Shown: positions 24,355 to 33,956, numbered from the stretch's first letter. The stretch: 64,000 bases of DNA from Vibrio spartinae (GCF_024347135.1 NZ_AP024907.1:1913001-1977000); one strand, 5' to 3'. The notes: a model not told the origin generated them from the letters alone. Numbers and translations: made by a program.

Positions 24355-25397
24355 CGACATCGTTTGAACAAAACTTGGCCGGTGCGATTGAAATTGCTCG
24401 TTCAGCCCCCTCTTCTCATAATTGCCAACCTTGGGCCGTTCACTATTCACCCTTATCTCGCACTGGCTATCTGGCCATTGATCGGCATCGGGCTTTGAAA
24501 GGTCTGCCGTCATTAGAAAACGAAATGTTGATGAGCTGTGGGATTTTCTTTCAGCATATTGAGACATTAATGCGCAATGCCGGCACCCCGCTGCAATGGA
24601 CATGGTTTGATGAGTCTCATACCACACCGACACTGCCTCAAAAGCAAGATGGTCTCATCTGCTTCTGTCCGGGAGAGAAGCAAGCTGCAAATCCAGATGC
24701 GTATCATGATCTGGCAAAGCAGATCCACCATCGTCATACCAACCGCATGCCCTACGAAACGACAAAGCTCTCCGCATTACAACAATTTCGGCTTCAGGAA
24801 ATGTTCGCGGATTCCCCAGTCCGATTAAACATATGGCAAGATCAAACAAGTTGTAAACAGGTTGCTGATTTAGTGTATCAATATGCAGCACTGGATTTTG
24901 CCGACAAAGCGGCTTGGCAGGAAACCTATAGTTTTATTCGTTTTGATAAAAATAAACCAGTTGAGGATGGGTTCTACCTTCATCATCTATTTGGCAAGAT
25001 CCCTGCTTATGTAGAGTGGTTATTCCGGGTTGCTTTTCATCCGAAACTAAACCTATTCACGCGCTTCTTGCGGTTACCCCAGTTTATGGCTCACGAGTTC
25101 TCGAAACTGACCGGACAAGGACCGCAATATCTGGCTTTGAGCCTTCCCGATCCCAATCCGCACAATTTGTTTATCACGGGTATGAAGCTGGCTCGAGTGT
25201 GGCTGTTACTTGAGCAATGGGGTTGGGGGATTCACCCGCTCAGTGTGCTCGTTCAACACGATTTACCCAAAGCAACGCTGGCAAATACGTTGGGAATGAC
25301 CCATCTGCCAATATTTTTTGCCCGGTTTGGGCAGGTCAAAATTGCAGCCGATGTTTCGCCACGACGTCATTTAGACAGTATTTTAACGATCGATTAA
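24348..25397 (+). CDS. pigM: PigM, nitroreductase-like oxidoreductase (HBM to HBC)
   Basis: PigM oxidises the bipyrrole alcohol HBM to the aldehyde HBC. 349 residues of nitroreductase-like fold, presumably binding FMN: IEIARSAPSSHNCQPWAV at the start is the typical phosphate-binding segment, RHTNRMPYETTKLSALQ follows, and WLLLEQWGWGIHPLSVL is the C-terminal helix. Translation is coupled to pigL by a seven-base overlap. The last five codons and stop form the first of three near-identical copies of a 17-19 base repeat. Confidence 0.88.
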   Translation: MLTTSFEQNLAGAIEIARSAPSSHNCQPWAVHYSPLSRTGYLAIDRHRALKGLPSLENEMLMSCGIFFQHIETLMRNAGTPLQWTWFDESHTTPTLPQKQDGLICFCPGEKQAANPDAYHDLAKQIHHRHTNRMPYETTKLSALQQFRLQEMFADSPVRLNIWQDQTSCKQVADLVYQYAALDFADKAAWQETYSFIRFDKNKPVEDGFYLHHLFGKIPAYVEWLFRVAFHPKLNLFTRFLRLPQFMAHEFSKLTGQGPQYLALSLPDPNPHNLFITGMKLARVWLLLEQWGWGIHPLSVLVQHDLPKATLANTLGMTHLPIFFARFGQVKIAADVSPRRHLDSILTID

Positions 25398-25434
25398 TTT
25401 TTAACGTTCGATTAATTTTTTAACGATCGATTAA
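25381..25434. repeat. three tandem copies of a 17-19 base AT-rich repeat between pigM and pigN
   Basis: TTTTAACGATCGATTAA occurs at 25381-25397, again with one substitution at 25398-25415, and again at 25416-25434. The first copy contains the pigM stop codon. Each unit is nearly palindromic around CGATCG. Probably a recent slippage duplication; a protein-binding role is possible. Confidence 0.85.
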
Positions 25435-25487
25435 GCCCTCAGCGACAAGAGGGAAAATATAAATTGTCCTCGCAAGAAGGAGTTATT

Positions 25488-26216
25488 ATGGAAATTTGGA
25501 TCACGTTAATTGTCATTATGTTGGTTTTATCCGGACTGTCTTATCGTGCCACTCAAAAAGCACAAGATACCCGTCCTATGTTTATCTGGGGATTTAATAG
25601 TATGGCCCCTGTTGCCCTCGCCTATTGTTATTGGGGAACGGGTGATTTTGGACATAAAGCATTAATGATTGTATTTGTCGGCATTTATTTGCTGCGGATG
25701 AACATTGTATTAACACGTTGGTATGTGAATACTGCTGCCGCGAAACTCGGTGGCGTCATCCCCGAGCAACAACAACCCATATTGGCGGTGATGATGGTCA
25801 ATATTTTCGGTTGGCTCTACTGCTTACCGTTTTACTGGGCGGCAGATCAGCAAGGACCATTCGGCGCCATGCAATGGCTGGCTATTGTTGTCTATATTAT
25901 TGGCACTATTTACCACTTCGGCAGCGATTATCAAAAACGCCGTTTCAAACAGAACCCGAACAATCGCGGCCGGCTGTTAAACACTGGTTTTTGGGGCACA
26001 TCCCGCCATCCCAATTACTTTGGTGATTTCCTGATTTTTGTCAGTTTCGGTCTGCTCGCTAATCATTGGATCGGGCTCATTGCCCCACTCACGAATATCG
26101 GGCAATATTATGGTGATGCGATTCCGAAAAGTGAAAAAATGTCTGGTGAACGCTATGGCGAGCAATGGGAAAATTATAAACGCAAAGTGAAATGTTTTAT
26201 TCCGTTTGTCGTGTAA
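25488..26216 (+). CDS. pigN: PigN, membrane protein partner in HBC O-methylation
   Basis: PigN works with PigF in methylating HBC to MBC. The ATG at 25488 (MEIWITLIVIMLV) follows AAGAAGGAG at ideal spacing; a TTG 24 bases upstream is less likely. 242 residues with about six membrane helices and a C-terminal domain of the DUF1295/isoprenylcysteine-methyltransferase-like superfamily: FWGTSRHPNYFGDFLIFVSFGLL, then KMSGERYGEQWENYKRKVK. It is the last gene of the operon and is followed after 14 bases by a strong terminator. No pigO-like gene follows. Confidence 0.88.
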   Translation: MEIWITLIVIMLVLSGLSYRATQKAQDTRPMFIWGFNSMAPVALAYCYWGTGDFGHKALMIVFVGIYLLRMNIVLTRWYVNTAAAKLGGVIPEQQQPILAVMMVNIFGWLYCLPFYWAADQQGPFGAMQWLAIVVYIIGTIYHFGSDYQKRRFKQNPNNRGRLLNTGFWGTSRHPNYFGDFLIFVSFGLLANHWIGLIAPLTNIGQYYGDAIPKSEKMSGERYGEQWENYKRKVKCFIPFVV

Positions 26217-26230
26217 TGTGATGCCACAGA

Positions 26231-26269
26231 AAAAACACCCCGTCCGATTTTGGGCGGGGTATTTTTTTT
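26231..26269. terminator. strong bidirectional terminator after pigN
   Basis: A nine-base stem ACCCCGTCC/GGGCGGGGT with one G-T pair and a six-base loop, flanked by A and T runs. It can end the pig operon and the convergent kinase transcript. Confidence 0.9.
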
Positions 26270-26420
26270 CGGCAAAGCAAATCAATGACCGATTTGATTG
26301 AAGCGGCAAAAACAGTGGTAAGGTTCTGATGAGTGAATCCTTTTGGATACTCTTTTAGCTTTCGTTAGTACAATCGGAGGCAATGTGATGAGATGAAGAT
26401 AACCAGACATCTCCAGAAAC

Positions 26421-28154
26421 CTAGCGGTTTTCATGCAGATACTTATTGACGATTGCTTGGATATGATGCTTTCTGAACGGTTTAACGATAAAGTCATCCA
26501 TTCCCGCCAGCAGACATTTGTCCCGATCTTCCGGTGTTGAGTGGGCTGTTAAGGCTACAACCGGGGTGAGGATATTGTGATGACGTAATCTTTTTGTCGC
26601 TTCAATCCCATCCATCACCGGCATAGAAATATCCATCAGAATCAGGTCAAAATCGGTGTTCTCTGCAATAACATCCAGAAACTCTTGTCCGTTTTCAGCA
26701 ATAGTGACGCTGTAACCCATTTGTTCCAACAGAATTTGAATCACCATCTGGTTGGTTTTCGTATCTTCAACCACCAATACATTTTTCTGGGGAGTTGCCT
26801 TGTGCGAAGAAGAAGCACTCGGTGGTAATTCGGGTTGAGAAACCTGATAAGGTTTTTTCAGACACAGCGGTAAGTTGACATGAAAAGTTGTCCCTTTTGC
26901 TAATCGGCTTTCAACGTGAATCTGTCCCCCCATGAGATCAACAAGGTGCTTGGTGATCGCTAAACCCAGTCCGGTTCCCCCATAGTTTCTCGTTTTGGTA
27001 CTGTCAGCCTGAATAAACGGTGTGAATAAATGATGCAGTTTCTCCGGTTTCATCCCAATACCGGTATCAGCAACAAGAATTGTCAATTGATCATCTGCGG
27101 TATTGAGTTCAACTTTGACTTCACCTTCATCGGTGAACTTGACTGCATTACCAACCAAATTAAAAATAATCTGCATGAGCCGGACCGGATCAACAAAGTA
27201 TTCATATTGGTCTGAAACCTGACCTGAAATGTGAAATGCCAGATTTTTTTGTTCAGCATTATTTTGATAATGTTCCAGAGAGCCAAGCAGGCGCGCATTT
27301 AAATTGGTCCACTGGCGATGTAATTTAAAGTGTCCGGATTCAATCTGACTGACATCCAAAATATCACCGATGATCACGTGTAGTAATTCTGCAGAATATC
27401 CCATGCGAGTTAATAGATCACGCTGATAGTCATCTGAGCCTTGCTGCAAGATATCAATGATACCAATTACCGCGTTCAGCGGTGTTCTCAGTTCATGACT
27501 CATCATGGCAAGAAACTGAGATTTAGTTTCATTGGCTTGTTCGGCAATCTGGCGGGCTTCTTGTAACTCTTTGGTTCGCTGATCAACGATATTTTGTAGC
27601 GCTTCTTTATGCTCAATTTCACTGATTGCACGTTCGATCAGTGGCCGAAAACGGAGGAACGTTGACTTGGTATCGGTGTTGAATTGACCATTTTCAGATC
27701 CGAGTAATAATAAAACCGAGTCGCTGGCTTGTGCCCGAATGCCAATCATCAGTGCGACCCCGATACTTTGCCTGAGCGGTTCACTTAGAAAGCTAAACTC
27801 AGCAAGGGAATCGGGCTGGAACAGTAAAATACATTCACCATCGAGTGCTCGTTGAAATTTATTACCGTAGCGCCAGTGTCTGTTTTTAAATACGCGATTG
27901 GTTGTCAGAAACGTGGTAAATGTCAGTTCTGATTTCTGTTTGGAAATAACAATGAAGTCGCTGAAATCGATGTATTGTCCCAGCACTTTTTGGAGTTCAT
28001 CAAATATGTGATATTTGTCTTCTGAATTACTTAAGGCCGATAACGTCGTCAGAATGGTTCGGTTTTCTTCAGCCAGACTGATTTCCCGCTCCCGACATCG
28101 CCTCAATTCGAGTAAGGTTTCATTCAGCTCTTCTATATGCTCAAGATTCTTCAT
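26421..28154 (-). CDS. vpsS: hybrid histidine kinase, VpsS/NahK type, partner of the FIST sensor
   Basis: A cytoplasmic sensor kinase without membrane helices. The ATG at 28154 shares one base with the stop of the upstream FIST gene (TGATG), so I prefer it to the GTG just before. 577 residues: an N-terminal coiled coil and GAF-like region (about 1-190), HisKA domain with the phospho-histidine in MMSHELRTPLNAVIGIIDIL, HATPase with NLVGNAVKFTDEG and VADTGIGMKPEKL and GGTGLGLAI, and a C-terminal receiver domain with the phospho-aspartate in LILMDISMPVMDG. In V. cholerae, VpsS feeds the quorum-sensing phosphorelay and biofilm genes; NahK relatives respond to nitric oxide through NosP. Output here is unknown. 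Confidence 0.85.
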   Translation of the reverse strand: MKNLEHIEELNETLLELRRCREREISLAEENRTILTTLSALSNSEDKYHIFDELQKVLGQYIDFSDFIVISKQKSELTFTTFLTTNRVFKNRHWRYGNKFQRALDGECILLFQPDSLAEFSFLSEPLRQSIGVALMIGIRAQASDSVLLLLGSENGQFNTDTKSTFLRFRPLIERAISEIEHKEALQNIVDQRTKELQEARQIAEQANETKSQFLAMMSHELRTPLNAVIGIIDILQQGSDDYQRDLLTRMGYSAELLHVIIGDILDVSQIESGHFKLHRQWTNLNARLLGSLEHYQNNAEQKNLAFHISGQVSDQYEYFVDPVRLMQIIFNLVGNAVKFTDEGEVKVELNTADDQLTILVADTGIGMKPEKLHHLFTPFIQADSTKTRNYGGTGLGLAITKHLVDLMGGQIHVESRLAKGTTFHVNLPLCLKKPYQVSQPELPPSASSSHKATPQKNVLVVEDTKTNQMVIQILLEQMGYSVTIAENGQEFLDVIAENTDFDLILMDISMPVMDGIEATKRLRHHNILTPVVALTAHSTPEDRDKCLLAGMDDFIVKPFRKHHIQAIVNKYLHENR

Positions 28155-29347
28155 CACGAAAAAGACTCCGGCTCATATAAAATGGCAGATGAAATCATCA
28201 AGTTACCATGCGCATTTTCACCACCGACAAATTGCCCTTGCTCACCGTAAGTAAATGGACAAATAAAGGGTTTGTCGTTTAACTGCTCACACATCTGTTT
28301 TTGTACACTCTGAATGTCATTGCCCAATCGAGCCATCGCACCGGCACAAAAAATCGAGATAGCCCCGAGGATCTCCGAGTGGGTATGATTCTTCGCTCCG
28401 GCTTCTTTCAAGACTCTGGCTGCTCGATTCACCAATTGTTCTCGGGAACCGGTCATCAGTGTAATCTCTTCACCAACTTGAACATCAGCAAACAATTCCA
28501 GCCCACCCCGCTCTGTGATTCGTCTTGGATGGGTCAGCTTATAATAAGGTTGTTCATAGATTTGTCCGGCAACTCGTCCGAGTGGAAAACTCGTAATGTG
28601 TTGGTAGACATATTCATCAGAAATCAGCCGATTAGAATGATCACTGATCCAAGCCTTATAAACATCAATGGCAGGTTCATGATCAATTTCTTCAAGCAGG
28701 CGGCCATGAGATTTGGTGATGGTTCCGATACACTCAGTCGGAGAATAACCGGCACAGAAACCGGTTGCCACGGTGCTGAGAGGAAAACATAGTTGAATGG
28801 CAATTGCATTGCCGGACCAGCCTTTATCGGTCATCACCGACCATCGCTGCTGAATAAGATTATCCGCCGCACTACCGCCAATCATCGGCACTGGCATACC
28901 AAAAACAGTGTCTATTGCAGCGATAATTTCTTCTTCATATCCGGGAATCGTATGTAAAACAACTAGATCGGGAACTTCGCCACAACGTTGTGCGTGCTGT
29001 AATGCCTGCTGAATCGCCTCTTGAACGGCGTCGTTAATTGTGGCGTGATTGGCAAACTCAGCAAATCCTGTTCCGAACGCACAGGCGCCATGCTGAATGG
29101 CCATCAAGGCAATCGTCGGCCCGTTGAAATAGCCCTTTTCTGTCATAATGCCTTGATATGACGAACACCCCACTATCGGGACATTCGGTAGCTGACGTGT
29201 CAATTCTGTCCATAATATTTCTGGTGCATACTCTTCAGTATAGTAAAAAAACACACCACGCAAGTGAGCACGGTCCAACGCAGAAACCAGTGAAGAGACA
29301 GCCGCAACCGGATCGATAACCTGAGAAACTTGAGTTAAAAACCGCAT
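28154..29347 (-). CDS. vpsV: FIST-domain sensor protein (NosP/VpsV type)
   Basis: 397 residues with FIST_N and FIST_C domains. The N-terminal part contains VPIVGCSSYQGIMTEKGYFNGPTIALMAI, the middle VFGMPVPMIGGSAADN, and the C-terminal part SEILGAISIFCAGAMARLGND, PFICPFTYGEQGQFVGGENAHGNLM, all typical of the family. In several bacteria, FIST proteins co-transcribed with a hybrid kinase bind haem and sense nitric oxide (NosP); the V. cholerae counterpart is VpsV. It overlaps the kinase gene by one base. Haem binding here is inferred from family and partner, not from residues I can point to. Confidence 0.85.
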   Translation of the reverse strand: MRFLTQVSQVIDPVAAVSSLVSALDRAHLRGVFFYYTEEYAPEILWTELTRQLPNVPIVGCSSYQGIMTEKGYFNGPTIALMAIQHGACAFGTGFAEFANHATINDAVQEAIQQALQHAQRCGEVPDLVVLHTIPGYEEEIIAAIDTVFGMPVPMIGGSAADNLIQQRWSVMTDKGWSGNAIAIQLCFPLSTVATGFCAGYSPTECIGTITKSHGRLLEEIDHEPAIDVYKAWISDHSNRLISDEYVYQHITSFPLGRVAGQIYEQPYYKLTHPRRITERGGLELFADVQVGEEITLMTGSREQLVNRAARVLKEAGAKNHTHSEILGAISIFCAGAMARLGNDIQSVQKQMCEQLNDKPFICPFTYGEQGQFVGGENAHGNLMISSAILYEPESFS

Positions 29348-29426
29348 CTTGCCACCGTTGATGATTTTTCACTTGTTGGGCATTTTAACAATAATTATAT
29401 GAGATACAATCGACTCGGTAGCGTTT

Positions 29427-29786
29427 CTATCTGTTTTTTATATAGATAATATATTTTTTATGCATACCGGTAACTAAGGTAAACTGGACGCGATTCTCAA
29501 GCTTCAAGGTCAGCTTTATCTGGCCGTCGTCATTTTTCTCAATCTGTGGTGAGCGTTCTACAATCGACCAACTTTTTTGAGCCGGAAACATTGAAATGGT
29601 GCCCGCCTCTTTACCGGTTGTAATGAAAGTGGATTGACCATCAATAGTAACTTGACACGGATAGTTACAAGACAATTGCTCAGGCTCCGAATAGCGATAA
29701 GTTCGCCAGAAAAATGCAGCAATTAAAATGGTTAAAATCACGATGATATGGATCAATCTCTGTTTGGTGAGTTTTTCTGCTGGCAT
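29427..29786 (-). CDS. small unknown membrane-anchored protein
   Basis: 119 residues, not recognised. One membrane helix (about residues 10-27, RLIHIIVILTILIAAFFW) is followed by an extracytoplasmic domain with two cysteines close together (LSCNYPCQVTIDGQ) that may form a disulfide, and a beta-rich remainder (QIKLTLKLENRVQFTLVTG). It lies between the FIST gene and fnr, on the strand of the FIST gene, 79 bases upstream of it. Possible roles in envelope or respiration are suggested only by the neighbouring fnr. Confidence 0.75.
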   Translation of the reverse strand: MPAEKLTKQRLIHIIVILTILIAAFFWRTYRYSEPEQLSCNYPCQVTIDGQSTFITTGKEAGTISMFPAQKSWSIVERSPQIEKNDDGQIKLTLKLENRVQFTLVTGMHKKYIIYIKNR

Positions 29787-30076
29787 AGCGACTTCAATAT
29801 TCTCATTTCAGATGAACAGTCTGCAAAGACTGTTGAAAAACACTTAGTCTACCATTGAAGTCCGGATGGAGGAAATTCGATCCGAATGATTTGTATGCCA
29901 CATGTAGCGTGCTACAATAAAGCCATACGCTCATCACTGTGAGCAAGAATATAAGATAAGAATACAGGCATCATTCAGGTAAAGTTTATCTGTCAATTTT
30001 ACAATAATTCTATATAATCGCCTGATTCCTGTACTCTTTTTTTGACTATTCTTTATGATTAAGGAATGGTAAAATA
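29787..30076. other. divergent intergenic region ahead of fnr
   Basis: No gene seen. The region between the small membrane protein and fnr must hold promoters for both. A short inverted repeat, GCTCATCACTGTGAGC, lies near 29929-29944. The FNR box at its right end is listed separately. Confidence 0.5.
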
Positions 30077-30100
30077 TTGATGTATATCAAGATAGTGAAA
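30077..30100. promoter_or_regulatory. FNR box in the fnr leader
   Basis: TTGATgtatATCAA (30077-30090) is a perfect match to the FNR consensus TTGAT-N4-ATCAA and ends 17 bases before the fnr ATG, a position suited to autorepression. The block from 30078 to 30100 is repeated with two differences in the pig leader (5336-5358). Confidence 0.7.
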
Positions 30101-30107
30101 GGTTATT

Positions 30108-30857
30108 ATGATTTCAGATAAGCCAGGTACGAAACGGATTCAATCTGGAGGGTGTGCAATTCACTGCCAGGATTGCAGTATTAGCCAACTTTGCATTCCT
30201 TTTACTTTGAATGAGTCTGAGTTAGATCAGCTCGATCAAATTATTGAGCGAAAAAAGCCTATCCAAAAAGGACAGGAACTATTCAAAGCCGGTGATGAGC
30301 TTCGCTCATTGTATGCAATTCGGTCCGGAACCATCAAAAGTTATACGATTACTGAACAAGGTGATGAACAGATTACTGCTTTTCATCTGGCAGGTGATTT
30401 AGTTGGCTTCGATGCAATTACCGGAGACAGTCACCCCAGTTTTGCTCAGGCATTAGAAACCTCAATGGTTTGTGAGATTCCTTACGAAATCTTAGACGAT
30501 CTATCAGGGAAAATGCCCAAGCTACGCCAGCAAATTATGCGCCTGATGAGTAACGAGATTAAAGGCGATCAGGAAATGATTCTGTTGTTATCCAAGAAAA
30601 ATGCGGAAGAACGTTTAGCTGCATTCCTCTTCAACTTGTCCACTCGTTTTGCGCAACGTGGTTTTAGTCCACGAGAATTTCGCCTCACGATGACTCGGGG
30701 TGATATCGGCAACTATTTAGGCCTGACCGTCGAAACAATCAGTCGTTTATTAGGCCGATTCCAAAAATCGGAGATTTTGAGTGTAAAAGGCAAATATATC
30801 ACGATATTAGATCACGATTCTCTCATGGAATTGGCTGGCGTCTCAGCGGATAGTTAA
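30108..30857 (+). CDS. fnr: oxygen-responsive regulator FNR
   Basis: FNR is a CRP-family transcription factor that binds DNA as a dimer when its [4Fe-4S] cluster is intact, switching genes at low oxygen. 249 residues. The N-terminal cysteines lie in [16 protein letters not shown]; the fourth ligand is the cysteine in [11 protein letters not shown] cyclic-nucleotide-type beta roll follows ([21 protein letters not shown]), then the dimer helix and a helix-turn-helix with the recognition helix in [15 protein letters not shown]. An FNR box overlaps its leader. uspE and ttcA downstream are the usual Vibrio neighbours. Confidence 0.95.
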   Translation: MISDKPGTKRIQSGGCAIHCQDCSISQLCIPFTLNESELDQLDQIIERKKPIQKGQELFKAGDELRSLYAIRSGTIKSYTITEQGDEQITAFHLAGDLVGFDAITGDSHPSFAQALETSMVCEIPYEILDDLSGKMPKLRQQIMRLMSNEIKGDQEMILLLSKKNAEERLAAFLFNLSTRFAQRGFSPREFRLTMTRGDIGNYLGLTVETISRLLGRFQKSEILSVKGKYITILDHDSLMELAGVSADS

Positions 30858-30991
30858 ACCATCATGATAATACAGTTCATTCAATGAATGAGCTGTATCA
30901 AAATTCTACAAACTCCCCGACAATTTTTCTCATCTTCTGCCTCCTTTTAAGCTAAAGTTGTATTGAAACCCCATGATATGAGGGAGATATA

Positions 30992-31939
30992 ATGAGTATT
31001 TACAATAATATTCTTGTGATTGCAGATGTTAACCATGATGAACAATCGGCACTTGCGCGAGCAATGCTGCTGGCCCAAAAAAGTAAAGAAATCAGTCGCA
31101 TCACGTTGTTCCTCTCTATCTATGATTTTTCTTATGATATGACATCCATGCTCTCTGCTGACGAACGAGAAGCGATGCGTCGTGGCGTCATTCATCAGCG
31201 GGAGAGTTGGCTCAAGAATGTCGCGAAACCTTACCTCGACGACTCGGTCGATTTTTCGGTCAAAGTCGTTTGGTACCATCGCCCCTATGAGGCAATTATT
31301 GCTGAAGTGTTTTCCGGGCAATACGATATTTTAATCAAAGCAACACGCAAACATGACTTTCTCGAATCAGTGATCTTTACACCAACCGACTGGCACCTGA
31401 TGCGTAAATGCCCTGTCCCAGTGTTACTGGTCAAAAATGCTGAGTGGCAGAAACAATCCAATGTGATGGCTTCTGTACATGTCGGTTCTGAAAATGAGGT
31501 CCATCATTCATTAAATGTTAAACTCACCGAACAATTACTGAGTATTGCTGATAATCTCGATGCAACACCGTATTTGGTCAGTTCATATCCGATCACACCG
31601 AGTAATATCACACTTGAGCTACCTGAGTTTGATATCACAGCCTATCGGGATGCAGTCCGCTCCCACTGCCTGACATCAATGAAAGATCTGCGCCAATCTT
31701 TTGGGATTGACGATGAACAAGCCATTGTCGAAGAAGGTTTACCTGAAGATATTATTCCGAAACAAGCGAAGCAACTGAATGTAGCCATGGTGATTATTGG
31801 TACGACAGGCAGAACAGGATTATCTTCGATTTTTATCGGCAACACCGCTGAACATGTCATTGATAAAATTGACTGTGATGTCTTGGCAATTAAACCGGAA
31901 GGATATATTAGTCCGCTTGATCCGAATCAGAGTGAGTAG
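30992..31939 (+). CDS. uspE: universal stress protein UspE
   Basis: A tandem universal stress protein of 315 residues with two Usp domains (about 1-145 and 160-310). The second domain ends in the nucleotide-binding signature GTTGRTGLSSIFIGNTAEHV; the first domain has the degenerate KATRKHDFLESVIFTPTDWHLM. E. coli UspE affects motility, adhesion and oxidative stress resistance. GAGGGAGATATA precedes the ATG. The gap to fnr is 134 bases, and location beside fnr is conserved in gammaproteobacteria. Terminated at 31980-32008. Confidence 0.93.
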   Translation: MSIYNNILVIADVNHDEQSALARAMLLAQKSKEISRITLFLSIYDFSYDMTSMLSADEREAMRRGVIHQRESWLKNVAKPYLDDSVDFSVKVVWYHRPYEAIIAEVFSGQYDILIKATRKHDFLESVIFTPTDWHLMRKCPVPVLLVKNAEWQKQSNVMASVHVGSENEVHHSLNVKLTEQLLSIADNLDATPYLVSSYPITPSNITLELPEFDITAYRDAVRSHCLTSMKDLRQSFGIDDEQAIVEEGLPEDIIPKQAKQLNVAMVIIGTTGRTGLSSIFIGNTAEHVIDKIDCDVLAIKPEGYISPLDPNQSE

Positions 31940-31979
31940 ATTAGATATCTAAAACAATGTAAACGAATATATAAACAAA

Positions 31980-32008
31980 AAACCTTGCGTCAATGGCGCA
32001 AGGTTTTT
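31980..32008. terminator. terminator between convergent uspE and ttcA
   Basis: AAACCTTGCG pairs with CGCAAGGTTT over a seven-base loop and is followed by T residues; A residues on the left side let it work both ways. Confidence 0.9.
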
Positions 32009-32068
32009 ATTTGTGGTTGAGATCATTGGGCCCGTACCACTTGTCTGGCTTGGTGACAAATCTTCAGC

Positions 32069-32962
32069 CTAAACGTTTGTCACATCAATAAACATGGATT
32101 CATCGATATTGGTTGAGGATACAATGGCTTCACTATAAGCGTATTCGCCCCTGTCACCGTCGCGCGCCAGTGGCAGATCAATGAAATCAAACAATGATTT
32201 GTCTGCCAATTGGCTTGGACTCACATTCTGCAGTGATTTGAAAATACTCTCGACACGTCCGGGGGTTTTCTTGTCCCATTCCATCAACATCGCTTTAATC
32301 GCCTGTCGCTGTAAATTTTCCTGAGAGCCGCACAAATTACAAGGAATAATCGGGAACGCTTTATGTTCAGCATACTGAATCAGATCTTTTTCCCGGCAAT
32401 AGGTTAATGGCCGGATGACAACGTTACGACCATCATCAGAGCGAAGTTTCGGCGGCATTGCTTTCATCCGCGAGCCGTGAAACATATTCAGGAACAAGGT
32501 TTCAACAATGTCATCCAGATGGTGCCCAAGCGCGATCTTTGTGGCCCCAATTTTTTCAGCAAATGAATATAACGTCCCGCGACGAAGCCGGGAGCACAGC
32601 CCACATGTCGTCTTCCCTTCCGGTATTTTTTCTTTGACGACTGAATAGGTATCTTTATCCACAATATAATAAGGAATATTCAGACTCTCAAAATACTGAG
32701 GCAACACATGCTCGGGAAAACCGGGTTGTTTTTGATCGAGATTCACAGCAACCACATCGAATTGAACGGGTGCTGCTTTTTGCAGATTCAACAGAATATC
32801 TAACATCGCAAATGAATCTTTTCCGCCACTGATACAAGCCATCACTACATCATTTTCTTCAATCATGCTGTAATCGATGATGGCATTGCCAACATTTCTG
32901 CGCAGACGCTTCTGGAGTTTGTTGAACTCAAGGGTTTCTTTTCTGGTATCTTTTTGATTCAT
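32069..32962 (-). CDS. ttcA: tRNA 2-thiocytidine biosynthesis protein TtcA
   Basis: TtcA thiolates cytidine 32 of certain tRNAs in an ATP-dependent reaction using an iron-sulfur cluster. 297 residues. The PP-loop is [13 protein letters not shown] near residue 47; the cluster cysteines lie in [14 protein letters not shown] and the later [26 protein letters not shown] is the conserved catalytic-core segment. It is convergent with uspE. A clear core gene of Vibrio. Confidence 0.95.
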   Translation of the reverse strand: MNQKDTRKETLEFNKLQKRLRRNVGNAIIDYSMIEENDVVMACISGGKDSFAMLDILLNLQKAAPVQFDVVAVNLDQKQPGFPEHVLPQYFESLNIPYYIVDKDTYSVVKEKIPEGKTTCGLCSRLRRGTLYSFAEKIGATKIALGHHLDDIVETLFLNMFHGSRMKAMPPKLRSDDGRNVVIRPLTYCREKDLIQYAEHKAFPIIPCNLCGSQENLQRQAIKAMLMEWDKKTPGRVESIFKSLQNVSPSQLADKSLFDFIDLPLARDGDRGEYAYSEAIVSSTNIDESMFIDVTNV

Positions 32963-33134
32963 GACGACTTCTCACACTGTCGATTATTCCGACTGTAGAT
33001 TTACGGCTAGGTTCTCTGTAGGGCGTGGATTATACGGATTTTTTGCGTGGGTTGAAATATATGTAAATGGCTAAATCTCTCTGTCGCGCCGGCAATGAAA
33101 CCGAGTCGGCAATTCCGGCTCGGTCAAACCGACG

Positions 33135-33956
33135 TTATTCTGTAGTCACTGAATCGTCTTGCAAATATTTCCGGTTATGGCGAATCATGGTTTGAAGCGA
33201 TTTGACGTAAGCCATGCCTCGCTCTGAATATTTGGTTAATCCGTTTGTTAATTGCATGGCACTCTTCATCGATAACAGATCCTGACCTTCCGCGCGAAGC
33301 CGATAACGAATTTCACGTAACTTTCGGTAAGCTAAGTTACGGTTAACATTAATAAAATAGCGATGAATTGATTGTTGTACGGACTTAAACTTTGCGACCT
33401 CATGTACCATCCCTTCACCTCTGGCGAGTGGGACCAAGCCACAGCCTTTTTGATAACACCATTGACCAAAATAATTATTGGCTTCTCTGGCAAAACGGGA
33501 GGTTCCCCAAGCTGATTCATTGGCAGCCTGGATCAACACCAACGCTTCCGGCAGAACATCGACTTTATGCAGCATTTTATCCAGCCATTTTAAGTCGGGG
33601 CCTTCTACAGGAATTTTAACCGAATAAAGAGAGCTGAGTTCAGCCAGTTGCTCAATTTCAGCCTGAGACAATGCGCCTGATTCGATGTTCTCTTTAGTGT
33701 CTAGCAAAAAATCTCTCTCTTTCTGGGTTCTGTGATTTTCATATTCGATACCCGGTTTCAGATAATGAAAGAAAGCATGTTTTTTCTGTTCTACATTTTT
33801 AAACGCCTTGAATTTTGGCGCAGTTGCGACAGGTATACCTTGCGGTTGTTTGTCTTCAACCGTCGAACGACTTTCTTCAATATGCAACTGATAATAAGTA
33901 CAGCTGACGAGAACCAGTACAACGACGGAAAAAAAGAAATAAATCAGTTTACGCAT
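33135..33956 (-). CDS. glucosaminidase-like (Bax family) lipoprotein
   Basis: Predicted peptidoglycan-cleaving or -binding envelope protein. The ATG at 33956 (MRKLIYFFFSVVVLVLVSCTYYQ) is preferred to one 48 bases upstream because it starts a lipoprotein-like signal peptide with LVSC as the likely lipobox; AAGG precedes it. 273 residues. The C-terminal half matches the Bax/FlgJ-type glucosaminidase domain: LPEALVLIQAANESAWGTSRFAREANNYFGQWCY, with the glutamate of ANESAWG as likely catalytic residue. The start overlaps the end of the upstream membrane-protein gene by eight bases. Confidence 0.85.
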   Translation of the reverse strand: MRKLIYFFFSVVVLVLVSCTYYQLHIEESRSTVEDKQPQGIPVATAPKFKAFKNVEQKKHAFFHYLKPGIEYENHRTQKERDFLLDTKENIESGALSQAEIEQLAELSSLYSVKIPVEGPDLKWLDKMLHKVDVLPEALVLIQAANESAWGTSRFAREANNYFGQWCYQKGCGLVPLARGEGMVHEVAKFKSVQQSIHRYFINVNRNLAYRKLREIRYRLRAEGQDLLSMKSAMQLTNGLTKYSERGMAYVKSLQTMIRHNRKYLQDDSVTTE

